This document shows, piece by piece, positions 38,001-53,000 of a stretch of 64,000 bases of DNA. Position 1 is the first letter of the stretch. The number at the start of each line of letters is the position of its first letter. A program made the position numbers and the translations under genes. This DNA is from Prostheceraeus crozeri (Eukaryota > Platyhelminthes > Polycladida > Euryleptidae): NCBI GenBank assembly GCA_907163375.1, contig CAJQUW010003636.1, positions 1-64,000 of the forward strand, read 5' to 3'. Under the pieces are notes generated by a model, which did not search any database, was not told the origin of the DNA, and saw only the letters and a program-made list of their open reading frames with translations.

Positions 38001-41000
38001 CACTCGCCTGACCCAGGAATCGAACCGAAGTCCGCGGTGGAGACGAGCTCGCACCTTCTTCACTAGGCCACGCTGACCTCACTCGCCTGACCCAGGAATC
38101 GAACCGAAGTCTGTGGTAGACACGAGCTGGCACCTTCTTCACTAGGCCACGCTGACCGCTCTCGTCTCACCCAGGAATCGAACCTAAGTCCGCGGTGCAG
38201 ACGAGCTCGCACCTTCTTCACTAGGCCACACTGACGGTACAAAAGGAATGTGAGTGATTTATTGAATCAATGCTTTGAAGCTATGACATGCGAATGACTG
38301 ACATCATGCCTCTTTTAAGGATTATCTTGAATTAGAAAAGACAAACTGCCATGATACTCTCATTACGCTCACCCGAATCCTATTGACATCGCAAGAGGTA
38401 TTTGGGTTGAATCTTACGATCTTATTCACATCTCTTCTGCAGATGTAGGTTTTGGAGCTTTTCGGGAAGCTCTCCAGGTTTTGATTATTTCCCTTGCTGT
38501 AATCCACGATGGTGATTGTATCAACTTCTGGTGGAATGTCAGAGAGGTCATTTTGAAGATCAGCCATGGAGCAGTCACAGACCATGAGGTATTTATACTC
38601 CAAGAATTCAAAGTATCGCTTGCAAATCCGCTGCATCAAGGAATCCATTTGTTGAATGAAGTCATAGATATCTGGAGTATGATATTCACTTTTTATAGCT
38701 CTGATCTGTATCCAGATTTGATTCTTTTTGCTGTGTGGTCTGAACAGCTGAACACAATACTGAATACCGTCAGCAAAGTAGAAAATCCCTTTGTCTTTGG
38801 ACATGAAGATGTTGTCCTCGGTGATACGAAGATCATATTCTTTTGTAGTGCTGAATGACATTTGATAACATTTGGCAAGAAGTCTAAGAAACACGGGCTC
38901 GGGGTAGAAATAGCCGAAATCGAAGATTACAACTCGATCTGGATTTTTGATGTTCATATATTCAACCTGAAATTGTAAAGAGAAAACTTTTTATCACACA
39001 ATGAGCATGGTAAATAAAAAAGATGATAAATAAAAAAACATCATTTCAATAGGTGCTTTCCGAATTGCAGATTACCAGTCTAACGTCCGTCCCCCTTACA
39101 TTTATTTCAAACCCAACTCTCAACTCGCTATCAAGTCCATCCACAAACATCCTCGTTGATTTTCTTGTTAAATGATATCCTTCCACATAGCTGGTCTCCG
39201 TGGCACAGTGGTTAAGTGCTTGGCCTGGCGATCTTCTGGTCCAGAGGTCGAGCCCCGAAAGTGTCATTGGAAGTCGGCAGGAAGGGCATCCGGACTAAAA
39301 GTACTACAACGCTCCAGAAAAGTCTGACTATGTCAGCACCGTCCAAACCCATGGTATGGGGGAGCAGTGACTTCAAACTTCAAACTAATAGCTAAGTTCA
39401 AACTAATAAACTAAGCTAAATCTTCAAACTTCATAGCGTTGGATAAGAGCGTTTTTCTCTTCTCTGTCCAACACGATGCGAGAAGTCACAGTTGCCAAAA
39501 ATAGTTAAAGACAGGCAGTTTTCGTACACTGGCAACGTTCGCCAATCTAAAGCTAGTAACCTATGGTGAACGTTGCAGACTGGTCAGTAATCAGCTCTTC
39601 ATTAATGGTGCACCGGATGATTATGTGTTCGGTACAGGACATTTTGTAGCCGGTTTTCTGAACTGTATACAGCATAGAAATGGATTTTTTATCTGAAGTT
39701 GACTAGAATGGAAATTGACTCAAGGTCGCGGCACATCCGGGGGAACTACGTTGGGGCCTGAACAACCGATGAAAAGCCTAGAACTGCACATGTGACTGAT
39801 TCTAACCCAATCATGTAGTGCTTCAGAAGAGTGTTTCTAGGTGAAAATGCGTGCGATTTATGTGACACCATTGTTTATTGCACGAAGCTATACTTCGGTT
39901 CTCGACATTTCATTGTATTTATTCTATTTCTATGGAACTATACAAAAAATGCTAGAGATGAGACTCCTAGGCACCGGATCTTTGTTAGGAAGGATTTTGC
40001 GAGTTTTGAAGGCATTAGAAATTGCGGAAAGTTTATGGTTTTCCGGTAGGATTCGGTTGATTTTTCTTTCAAGTAAGATAACTTCCAATAGGTATAGAAA
40101 ATATTCGAACTCAAATTGTGATCAGAACTCACCTAAATAGCACTATCAGCTAACTTTTTGTTTGATCTTGTTAATGAAATTTCCATTGTAGACATTTCAC
40201 ATAAAAACCAACAGATTCTTTTTCAAGCGAGTTTTCATAAAAATCATCATTGCTGCAGAGATGCTTGACACGATAAATGAAAGCCTTGATGGCAGCAGCT
40301 TTGTACCTGAACGAGGAGAAGGCCTCGTCGGTGTATTGACGCCCGTGAAGGTTGGCTTGACTGCCCACTTAGTCTCAAAACCATCATCAAGCTTGTGCAC
40401 AATGACATCTAAAGAGTTCAGCTTCTATCATTCTCGATGTCCATAGTGAACTGAATATTCTTGTGATGAGTATTTAGATGTTTGAAGAAGTTAGAAGCTT
40501 CATGTGCATTTGTGAGATGACAAAAACATCATCCACGCAACGATGGCAATGCAGAGGAGTACGGACAAATCAAATTTGCTCTCTATCATATTCATGGCGA
40601 GAGTAGGAGCTAATTTTGAGCTCATTGCAACTATCATGTTCAGTACGTGCACAACTTTCCGGTAAATTGAACAAGACAAATTCAATAATGTTCCCAAGGT
40701 GATGCGGTTAATCGGAGAGTTGCTGAAGTCAATCAAGCCATTAATATGGTCCATTGTGCATCTCCAAAGGACGTTGGTGAGTTTGTGCGTCAGAAGTCTC
40801 ATAATGTCTGATGACGTTCAGTCTATTCACAAATCTTTGCACATCTTTTAATTGTACTACATAGAGGTAATTGTAAATGCACAATTCCATTCTATTGTCA
40901 ATTCAAAAGTTGAATAGGTCTTCTTATTGAATTAATTCGTTTATGCTTCAGCGAGCAGAACTTTGGTCAATGAGCGAGCACTTCGAAAACTTCGCTCATT

Positions 41001-44000
41001 AATCGGCTGTGCGAGCGAGCGGAGAATGCCCGCATCATTTGCCGCACATTTCTATCGCTTACCCCATTTCGAACATTTCTTGTGGCAACATCGATATGTG
41101 CTGGATTACAACCTGTTCAAATGTATTGGAAATTCCGAGATTTATGTATACAATCTTACAGAATTGTTGAATACATCTATTGTCTATCTGCTGTATTATT
41201 TATCACTAAGATGGCAAGATGTCGTTTAAACCTCCGATATTAGAGAATAAGACTGAGGTTCTGAATATTAAATCTAAACATCCTCATCGTGCACCTTAAA
41301 TCTTTGCTCTGATTACAGGATTGATTTGTTAATTACAGTGTGGCTGCAGCACTGGTAGACTGATTATTCATAATGGTCTGTCACGAATTAAATTACTGAG
41401 CGATTCTCTAGGGCTGCTGTCACGCAGGAACAGTCATAAGGCGTCGTCCATCGGACATAAGGCACGAAATTATGCGGCTGATGAAGTTCATTTCCATAAG
41501 CCGGCAGGCGTCAGCCGCGAGACTGTTCTAAAAACAAAACGTGACGTATGAGAAGTGACGTGTGAGGGAAGATATAGGAAGCTGTCATTTGCGAAGAGAA
41601 GCAATCAGAAAACAGCCTTTGTTCACAATGTCGAACGAGGATCAAGACAGTAGTCATAGCAACGGTTAATAGTTAAAAATAGCGCTGATTGCATCGGAAA
41701 TGGATTTCCCTAGTGTCACTGCGGTAAGTTGAAGATGGAAGGCGGAAGGCGGCTTATGAAGAATGTGCAAAAAGGCAAGTGACAAGGAAGATGGAAGACG
41801 TCTCATTCTGTGTGACAGCGGCCTAATGCTCCATAGCATGACAATGAAATAAAGCTAGTGGACAAATTCATGTTCGCAACAGAATTCTTCTTTACCCAAG
41901 CCATTCGAATGCAAACGAATGGTAAAATGAGCTGTTGAGAAGTCGCATGATGTGAATGATATTTCCGTTTTATAAACTCATCGCAAAGAAAAAGTGGATT
42001 GAATATCATCGAATGCAAATACAAGGTTGCCTCGAAATAATAACTAGGATGCTCTACTTTTTTGCACAGAGTGAGCTGGCTAATCATATGAACGGAACAG
42101 AAGAAGAATCTCATCGTTACTCTGCCTAGAACCTCAGATGGGAAGATTACATCCAAAACTGGGTGGAGATCGAGAATGACAGACAAAACCCTGGACGCCA
42201 GCATTGGTGTGAAAGTTTAATGACTATAATCAGAATTTCTCTTCAAAATCGAATGACAAGCCTGGACTTGTAAATAGGTCTGAGCTCACATGGATGGCCA
42301 TGCCCCGGTCCGAAGAAGCCCGGCCACTTTATCAGTAGCATTCAGACATGCCGGACCGCTCATGCAGCCCCACTCAGTCCTGAACTAATACATAAGACTG
42401 TATAAAGGTTGTGCCATGTTGCACGCATACAATGTACGTGAATTAAAGTCTACTTTACACTGGCTGCATGTGCAGCACCTAATATACATTGCGAACAGCA
42501 AGACAACAAGTCAGCTAGTACACTGTCCAACCAAAGTGACACATGGAACGAAATAATACAAAAAATAACCAATCAGATGACCCTATCATTGCAGCAGGCA
42601 GTAAAGAAATGAATTTCTATCCAATCGCTGACGCTGAACTGCAACTGCAGTACTGACGTCATGTTCTATGTCAGAGGAAATTGCGATAAACGTCATAACG
42701 AGGTTATTTTCGCCATCTGCTGCACAGCACAACAACTGCTAGTGTAAAGGAGCCTTTATGGTCGAATTCCCCCGATATCTAGCATTTTTATCTGTTAACT
42801 GAATGAATTTGTGTTAGATTTTCGTCATAATCAAAGAATGGGCTGCAATATACGATAAGGCATTTTGTCATCAGATAACCAAATGATAGGTGCATTATTA
42901 GCCTTTAGAGCAAATCATTATTTTCAGTAAACTTATGACAGATCCGGCTGATAAAACAACAAAACGCGCCCAGTCAATATCATCGATACATCTCTGAGCT
43001 TAATTCCGGTAGCTCCAAAAGAGACTCGTGACATTTTTGTTTATTCGAACTTTATTCGAAATTTATTCTAATTCAATGATTTGCACTTCAATGATTGCAT
43101 CATTTTGTCGTCCTATTTCTGGACTGGACCAGGGTTTCAAATCTTCTTGATCCGCGTGATTCGTGCGTATGTGAACAAATGTTTTCACAGTCTCAACAGC
43201 ATGTGATTTGCAGAATAAATAAATGAAGCTTTGACTTCAATACTCCACATGCTCGAGGCCGCATTTGGATCAAAATATTTCGTGACATTCCTCTGATTTG
43301 TTGTCTGTCACGTAAGTAAATGGCAATGAAATCTCAGGCCCGGCCGAGCTCACTTACAAAACTACACAAGTCAGGCATCAAAATTCCCATCATGTTTTGT
43401 CAGTTATGCTACACGTATGTTATCGTTTCCAAGGATTATGCACGTATGTTGTAGCAAGACCCACAAATATCATCATTGCATATTTGATTTTTGGGTAGGG
43501 AAACATACTCGTCGTACACCTAGATTGCACTAGCGCTAGCGACCAGCTACGCTGGTCATCTTCAGGCGACTGCAATACAAAACAAAACAAAAGCACAAAA
43601 AACACAAAATACAATATATGCAAGCCGATTATTCAGAGTTAAACTCCGCCCATCCGAAATGAATTACATGATAAAATGCGTGAAACCTGAAAAATTGTTG
43701 ACAAAAGAATTCATCCTCTGTTTGAGATTATTCTTTAATTGCGTTTTAGTAGCATTATCTCGTTCCGATCATAGACAAAGGATGAATTCTTTTGTCTATT
43801 ATCTTTTAAGCTTCACGCGTTTTGTTATGTAATTCATTTTGGATAAGCGAAGTTTAACTCTGAATAACCAGTTTGCATGTATTGTATTTTCAGCCGCCTG
43901 ACGATGGACAGTGTAGCTGGTCGTAAACGCTAGCGATCTGCTTCCTCACCCAAAAATCAATTAATTTCAAATGGGAGACATTTCCTTTCAATAGATTGAT

Positions 44001-47000
44001 TGCATGCATTATCAGTTCTTTTGTAAAATATCGAAATTTCCCGTAATCTGATTTCGTCAGTTCTTCTTTCTTGTTATCGTTTTTGAAGAATAGCATTCTC
44101 GCATACACATCACTACCTGACTGATTTTCATGCTTTGTATTCTTACTAAAATATTTTGTTTCTACAGCATAATGTTGACCTTTCCATTTACATGCAGACC
44201 TTTGGTTGTTATAATTTTTTTCAGCAGATCTTATTGTTTAAAATGTAGAATTGCGATGTCAAGATAAAAATGTGACCTTAACGATGAGATGAAGGTTGGG
44301 TGGAGCCTTCTTACGGTCCCGCGCGTGTCTGTATGAACTGCCTCAGGGGTTTATCAAGGTTCTGAACGAAAAATCTGTACGCCTGAGGACGCGCCGCGTC
44401 CGGTGTAAATGGACCTTTAGAGAAAAAGGTTGCGCACCCCCTCATATGGACTCACTGTAATTCGTAATTCAAAATTCAAGCGGCTAGTTCACCCAGAAAA
44501 CAAGGAATCGCATAACTTGAACACTTGCTACAACAACGTCGATATTCATGATCTGATGATGGTACAAGTATCAGAGAAATAAACACGATTGATGGGGATG
44601 ATATCATGTCGAGAAGTTAAACAATGAACAAATGAGAACCCCTGTGACCTTGAAATTTATTGCAAGGAGTCAAAGTCATACAATTTGTCGTTGCAAGACA
44701 GAATAAAGTCAAGAAAAATGCAATCGCATATTTCTCATCACTTTTTCTGTAATATTCTTGTTACATATTATCAAAGAACATGAGAAACAGAATCAACTGT
44801 GCGTGCATATCGGCACAGCTGTGATATATAGACCTAGTATTGAGTTCAGAGATCTGCGCTTGATTTTTTTATGATCTAACGTCAATATTCCCCCTTACTG
44901 GGGGCTTGTATGGTGCTGACATAGACAAGACTTTTCTCGAGTGTTGTGATCTCTCAGTCCGGATGCCCTTCCTGACGACTTCCAATGACACTTTCGGGGT
45001 TCGACCTCTGGACCGAAAGATCGCTAGGCCAAGCACTTAACCACTGTGCCACGGAGACAACCACGGAATTAGTAATTAAATGAACCAATGCTGATAAATA
45101 TTTGAAATTATATTCAGTTTCCACTCACAAAAACATTACAACTACAATTTAGAAAGCTAAGCATCAAAATAAAAATTAAACTAAACACTGCTAGGATCCC
45201 GTGATTGAGTGGGATCTTTAGAAAGATCAATGTAGAAATTCATAAAAAGAACTTTCAAGAATTTTGTGACATCAATTCAAATAAATTTACAATTTTTGAA
45301 TGCAGCAGATCAAATAGCACACATTCAATGCACCGTCGTGTATCTTGAACAATTAAATTATCAAGTTCATTAAAATCAGAATTTATTTTATTCTAAAGCA
45401 TTGCAACTTTCAAGGCCTTTAGGAAGCCTGAATCCGGAACATCGTGATTGCCATTCAAAAGCGTTTAAGATGTAAATGTGTGGTTGAATCTCACTCATGT
45501 GGATTGAATAATGATGGTGACCATTTTCCAATGGAAATTTCCAAGAACTATCATCCTATTTCAGGACGTGGGAGAAGTCTCGCTTGGGAGTGGGGATATC
45601 CCCAAGCTATTTTTACCTCAACCAGCTGCCAAGGAAGACTGGCTGATAATTGGCACATCAGTAGATTGATTGAAAGCTACGGTGTTATTAAGTCTGACAG
45701 CGCAATAAATAAGTGTCGCATGTGAGGAAGGTCACATGCGCCTCGCAGCTGAATTCATACAAGGTAACGTTATGGCTGGTAGGAGTAAACAAAACCAACA
45801 AAATGAACTTAGCATCCGGATCACAAAATTCAGAGGATTAAAACATTAATCGATTAACAATAGTTAGATATAAATTCATCGCAACAGGGCATGGAAATTA
45901 ACAATACCATAGAAAGTACTGCTAGTGTATATTATCAGGGACATCTACCCTGTGGGAACGCATCTTGCTAATATCAACAGATTATCTGGCGAGGTAGCGA
46001 TTTGGTGGATAATTTTTTTAAAGGTTCATTTTCGTGTAAAAACTATCTCCGCATGTGAAAATGGTCATCATTTATCCAAAAACATGTGTAAAATTAAAAA
46101 ACGACAGGTGGCGAAAAAGTTGCTATAATTAGCTGGTAGATATTTGTTTACTAATGCGAGCTGATTTTTCGCCAACCGGCGAAATCGTGGATATTGTAGC
46201 AACTAATTAGTGGTAAGTAGTAATGTTCGTATATTACCTTCACATGAAAATATATTGTATACTCAGTCTGATCTGATAAAAAGGGATCTTTTTTTTAATT
46301 CACGAATGCTTAAACTAAAAAAAGTATTTATCTTCCATAAATGTCGCAGTAAATACTATGATATTGTTCAAATATTTGTCATTGTTGTAAATTATTGAAT
46401 GTCAAGAGATGTTATGAAAATTGATATATGCGGATTCTCTATATAATTCTTATCATTATCAAAGAATGATAGTCTGCACTTATTTCTTAGATAGATTAGC
46501 CATATGTGAGGGATAGTGAGGAGGTGAGGGAGGGAATAGAGCCTCGACTGTAGAGGCGGATTACTAAAGAAAACAAGAGAGAAAGTCAAAAGTAAAAGGT
46601 GACATATAGAGCGCGAATTGTCGCCGGCGAACTTCGCCAGCGAATATCCCGCAAATATGACTGAACTTTAGCATGATATTCTGCAGCTGACATTCGCCAG
46701 TTTTTCGCAAGATTCGTTCCCACAGGGTATGATATAAGATATCTAAAGGACGCTCATCCCCATACCATGTACTGGACTGGAGGCCAGTGACTGGTAGATT
46801 TCACGAAAATCTTGATAAATGATGTTCCGAAGGAATGTATTTTCAAACGATTCCTGCTTAGATTTTAGCATTTTCATTTGTTATACCAATCAAATTATCA
46901 TCAATTTTTGACCTTTCAATTTTTTTGTTCGTTTTTAATTGCATCATCGGTAGATTTTTTAGATTTTAATAGTATCTTTTACTTGTATAGCAATGAATAA

Positions 47001-50000
47001 GGCATGAACATATATTGCTGCGGTGATTGTAGTAACAAGTAAAATAATCACTGATCCTCCAGTCCAGTACATGGTATGGGAGTTGAACGTCCCTTAGATA
47101 TCTTATATTAATCATAAATGTCCCTGAGGCCACTGACTTTGGTAGATTTGATTAATGACAGCATTTTGTGCATATTTGGATAAATCCGTGAAACAAGTTG
47201 TATACAATTAATTATCCAATACTCTAATACGCGCATTCATACAGGGAATCTGTTGAAAGAAGATTCTTGATCCAGTCAAGAAGAGACTAAAGAATTACAA
47301 AACTCCCACAAGAATAAGCAACTGTCAGTAATTGAAAATGTTCATCTATGGCATGTAGCATCAATGGTTTTTGTTGCGGATTTTGAATATTTTATGCATG
47401 TTTCCTTTTTGTGCAATTAGTAGACCTATTGCAAATAGATTTGCTTACGAAAATCGATTCAGCAGTGTTTTTTTGGAGAATTGTGGACTCATGGAAAACT
47501 TTTGATAATTTATTTCCTTTGCTCAAAGGAGTCATGGACTAAATGATAGCTGATCAGTGATGATTTTACTTGCTACTACAGTCACTGCAGCGATATGTTC
47601 ATGCCTTATTCATTGTTATAGGCTACAAGGAAAAGACATGATTAAAATCTAGAGAAAATCTTCCGATGATGCAATCAGAAAAGAACAAAAAACGAATTGA
47701 AACGTCAAAGATTAATAATAATTTGATTGATATAACAAATGAAAATGCCGAAATTTTAGCAAGAATCGTTTGGATATCCATTCGTTCGAAAAGTGCAACC
47801 AGTGTTGTCTTTCCAAGTGCGCCTCCTCGGAATGAGTGGTTACCGATGTCAATATATTTTTATCTCCTATTAGACACCTGGTGATTATAGAGCATCACCT
47901 GTGAGGCCTTCGAACTATAATCAAAACTCTGACGAACAAATAGAATATGATTATGATGTCAGTGATTCATAAAATGCGAAGATCATTTTGAATAAAAGCA
48001 AACCAAACGGTAATTGGTGACTTTCCACGATTTTAAAGTCCTACCATATTGGGCAATTCAGGAACAGCATTGATAAGGATTTAAGTTGATTACGAAATTC
48101 GCATAAATTTCGTCGGTGAATATGAAAACATTCACGCATCACTGTGATAAAAATAGCCATCAATTTCCGTTTGATGAAAATTGAGTAATTCAAGGCCGGA
48201 AATAAATCACACATGTTATATCACTCCATTGCTCTTGAATTCTCAATAAAGTCCACCAGTGGTCCAAATTACTATACAGGAGGAGGTTTTAGATAAGGCA
48301 ATGGGAAAATCAATGAAAATAGAAAGTCACAATTTATTTGAAATTGACCATTGACGACATGCCTGTATGTGTACATGTACAGTGCACAAATTCTTCCGAC
48401 AACTTCTCTACAAAACTGGGCCGGGCGTATTAATTAGTATGTACAGCAATCAATTCAGTTGGATTCTGATGTATTTTACAATAATGAAATGATTTGTTTA
48501 CCACTTGTTCCATGGCATTATCCAGATACACACTATCGTCATTAATCAAATCTACCAAAGTCACTTGCCTCCAGTCCAGTACTTGGTATGGGAGTTGAAC
48601 GTCCCTTAGATATCCTATATTAATCACAGATGTCCCTACTAATAGTCATATATTTCACAAGTCATTATCATCAATTATTTGATGATTATTTCATTATTTT
48701 TTAATAATTGTTGCGTTTGCTTTACAAAATTACACTTGATTAGATTACAGATATTTCTATTTCTACTGTAGAGTCATCGCTTATTCCAGGGATACGCAAA
48801 CCTATTATAGCGCGGGCCAAATGTTCCAGGAATTTGATGTTCTTGCAGGCCACGCAAGTATTTAAGTCAAAATGCTTAAATAATTCTATTATTAATTTTG
48901 TACAATTTCAACTGAGATATGTAGTTATGTACCTTTATTCGTATTTCCAATATTCATCTGAAGTATACAGCGGCCTTGTGCCGTGAAAACGTTCGTAGCT
49001 GATGCACTGAGGCTGCCAATTTTCACTCAATGACCTTAACCGGGACGTCATAGCAAGGAAAATAAACACGATATATGACGAACTTCGCGGCCACTAACTG
49101 CTCCCGCGAAATGTCTTCCGACAGAAAGAATCTTAGCGTTAATTCAATCAAAAACAAAACTGAATGTTCCCGCGGTCCAGTAAAGTTTACTAGGCGGGTC
49201 AAAGTTTGCGTATCCCTGGTCTATTCACATTCATGGTTCGTGAGAAGTTGAGATGTTTCTATGGAATATCCTTCATTTCCTCCTGTGTAGCACTTGACAA
49301 GCAAAGTTGATGTCTTTCGCACTTTGACAATGAAGCAAGCGTCTCGATATCTTGCTATTTCTAGATATAAATACCTCCGCTACAATCGTAATCAATGTGA
49401 AGATCTAGAAGCGATATGTTGACCTCAGAAGTTACAAGACATCCTACGTGATGATATTTTTGAGTGAAGCAATTCCAACTATGTCTGACTCAGCGCAATT
49501 TCTCTTCGGGGAAATTCATTCATTCGGCAGACGTTTTCAGCCGTGATCAATCCAGGCAGAGAAATCAATCAATACTGTTCTTCTAGCAAGCAGAAGAAGA
49601 ATCGATTTTCATGTCTTCATGCGGAATAATGCGATATTCTGATTTCAAGAAAATGAAATGTCAGCAATAAGTACGCGATTAACTGCTGTTACTAGCTACT
49701 AGCTAGCATTCATCACGCAAGGACTAACGAAGATGGTAGAGTCATCCGAAGGTGCGGATAAAGCCCAGGAGAAGCACAATCCTGCCCAATTTGCCAGCCT
49801 AGCGGCAGCTCTGCAACACCTTTGGAGGCCCTGATCTTTTACAATGCATGCAGGGACCCAAGGCATGATGGCCCCACCAGCGCTTCAACCCCGTTTCGTC
49901 TGTACCTGTGGCATGCTGACTTCCAACAAAAGCAACCCTGTCTGCAATCCTTCACATTATCAAGGACGTTCTCACTAGCGCTGATTCGGGTGTCTCAGTG

Positions 50001-53000
50001 ACACATTGCCAATTACAGGGGTGTCTCTCACAGTAGTCATCAGCAGTGGTTCTATCTTGTAGGGGACAGGAACCCAACAAGAAACTACTCTTACACCAGG
50101 CACTCAAACTCAATCATCGCCATCTCAGACAGCCATTAGGCTACCCATTGTGGAGTTACATGCTCCCGAAAGAAATACCGTTGTGCGGTCTTTGCCAGCT
50201 TGGAATTCAGTGAACTGATCTCTACAGTCACAAGATCCTCTCCGAGGAGACAAATCACTTCGGAGAAATATAAGAGAAGAATGCAATTGTTGCGGAGTGG
50301 AGACCATGGAATAGCAGTGTTAAGGCGAATCTTCATTAAGTTCGGTCGAGTTTTCAATCAAACTAAGAATATTTTGATGAATAACCGAGCGCTTAATTTT
50401 CAGCAGAACATTTTGATAAATAACAATATACGCAGCTAATATTCAATTTTAGCACATTCTCTACCGGCGATTCCTCTCCTCATCTGACATCGCATCGCAA
50501 TACGGAATTCAATTCGGTTTCTTAAGACCAGCTAGAGCTAGATCAATCATGAACTGATTTAGTGTAAGTCAGTGCGATAAAACAGTCAATGGTTCCAAAT
50601 TAAAAGTATACGCTCGCATAGTTGTTGAAAAATTCATTATTGCTTGACATAGTTATATTTTCCCAGAAAAATCTGCAAACGGAGTTGAGGCATGACAAAA
50701 ATGCTGCAAGAGTTGAAAGAAGACAAGTCGCAAGAAAGTTGAATCATGACGAACTTTAATGATATCATCTACATCTACTTAATAAACAATGCGAAATTAT
50801 CAACACACCCATCTATAAAGTAGGCTATTTATTGAGTGACGGCTGGACTGTTATACAGAATTAGTGGGAAACTGTCTTTACGGATCAGTAGAGCAAGAAG
50901 ATTTCTGCACTATTGCTTTAATGTTTAAATTTCCATGACGGCAGCAATTCAACCGCACATAGGTAGATTGAAGAAGTTTTGATGGCTTTTTAATCCAACG
51001 ATTTTTGACATTGGAATACGGGGTACATAAATTTCATTTGCAAACCGACGAATTTTGACTGCTCGATGCAAATGTTAGACTGATAGGCTCTGGCGATAAT
51101 TCATATAATGGACGAGTTTCCTTCAACTGCGTGATTACATGAAAGACAAAGTCTTCTTTTTTCTGGGACGAAGTGTTCGTGATTGATGAATTTAGAACCT
51201 TCTTGCTATAAGGATGTTGCATCAATGATATACCTAAGTGTGGTTGAAACACTGCCTTCATGGAAGCGGAGCGAAGGACACCAGCGGGGACTTTTCTATA
51301 AGAGCAGCTATGTCCCTTGTCGGGTTAATGAAGTATCCACGCATACCTGCACATACCATAGCAAATCATGGCATCCAATGGTGCTTTGGGCTACTCCTGG
51401 TAAGTTCAATCAGATTAAGGGGTGCACCACAGAATTAGACAGGTCGTCTCTTCTTCCGATTGACTAGAAGGGAAGCATTGGAACATGTAACGTTAATGAA
51501 ATGGCACAATCTGCTGACATAATACCATAGCAATCGAACAATGAGCAGACAGTTCAACATCAAACACGCCAAATTGTGCAAAGTTTCAGTGACTGTTATC
51601 AACCGGATCACACAGCAAAGAGACACAGTCGATGTCAAGTTCTACAGAGAAGTTTGTGAACGTTTTTTCATGCGCCTGCTAACTTTTTTTAAAATGATCG
51701 CATGGCCCAACATTATCGAGAAAACTTTTGCGCAATGATCTGAATTCTTCGAATCTGAAGGAATCGTGGCGATCGGAGCATTTTGAAGGAATTCAGAGCA
51801 ATCCGCAAGCGACGCACGACTATTTTTCCTATCTCTGCAAGGTATTAAAAATTTCTTTTTGCCCACTTAGTAAGTTCCTCCATGTGCCATCTGTTTGAAT
51901 CAGTTTGCACTTCTAGCAAAGTCACACGATTAAACAATCTAATTCTGTGGCAGTCACTGAAACTTTGCACAATTTGGCGTGTTTAATGTTGAACTGGCTG
52001 CTCATTGTTCGATTGCTATGGTATTTAGTCAGCAGATTGTGCGATTTCAATAATGATACATGTTCCAATGCTTCCTTTCTAGTCAAACAGAAGAAGAGAC
52101 GACCTGTCGAATTCTGTGGTTCGAGCAAACCTCTTGAACTCACTGACTAAGCCAATTGGATGGAATTTTGAGATCACCTCGAATACAACTGACGTGGATT
52201 GTTTGAAACGGCCAATTGTCCGTGATACGATTGCAGCTGTGATTATGTTGGTGTTAAGACTCTAATACAATGATGCGCTCTTCAGGAGTCAAAGTTAGGC
52301 GTCGCATGCTTCCTACGTAACCACAGTAATTCAATGCAAATGAGCAAAATGTCAAAATCATGAACTGAAATATTAAAAATATCCATACACATCAGTCATT
52401 CAATTAGCCTCATTGATCACTGAATAACTGGCTTCGTCAAGCTTACAGGTATTACAGCGCTGTCCGTAGCTACAAAGACAAGTTTGAAGCAATGTCTGTC
52501 ATCAATTTAATTGGGTTCGGTTATTTTCTGAACGCCTCAATGACTTGCATTATTTGATGAAGTTCGGTTTTGGGCGGACCTGAGAATAGCAGATTCTGTG
52601 CACCCCTAAATCTGATCAAATTTGGCATGAGTAGCCCTGCATACCATGGGAGGCCATTGGTATGTGCAGACATGCGTGGAAACTCCATTTACCCGACAAG
52701 TAACGTAGCCTGTCTTATGGAAAGGACTCCACTAACGTCCTTCACTGCGGTTCACTTGTAATGCAATTCTCCTATTCAAGCGTAGGGCTCCTTGCTTCGA
52801 GCCCTGTATTCAGGAATTAGACGATACCATTGGATTACAAAATTATTAACTCTAATATCCATGAGTCAAGATGTACCTGATGACTGCTGTTAATAATGAT
52901 GCCAAATATGAAGGCGAAGGCTATAGGTGTAGGTGTTTTCTAAATACTTCATGGTACAATTGCAGCGTGGAATTTGCGAAACGCATAGGAATTCATGTAT

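Larger units (their letters stand above)
51262..52755. mobile_element. Older inverted-repeat element hosting CACAGAATTA copies
   Basis: Inverted segments at 51262-51427 and 52597-52755 share CTTGTCGGGT, CCACGCAT, TGCACATACCA, GGGCTACTC and GATTAAGGGGTGCAC (or close forms). The right copy reads straight on from GGGGTGCAC to AGAATCTGC, while the left copy stops exactly at GGGGTGCAC, where the CACAGAATTA element begins. Confidence 0.6.

Noticed and set aside
36240-38236. Arg/Ser-rich open frames (VKKVRARLHRG and similar) in the 79-bp array
   Set aside because: The unit length is not a multiple of three, so frames change each unit; they are by-products of the tRNA-like repeat.
47666-47884. P-loop-like GALGKTT read on the minus strand near 47.8 kb
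   Set aside because: It lies inside repeat block C, whose other copy does not keep the frame; chance match.
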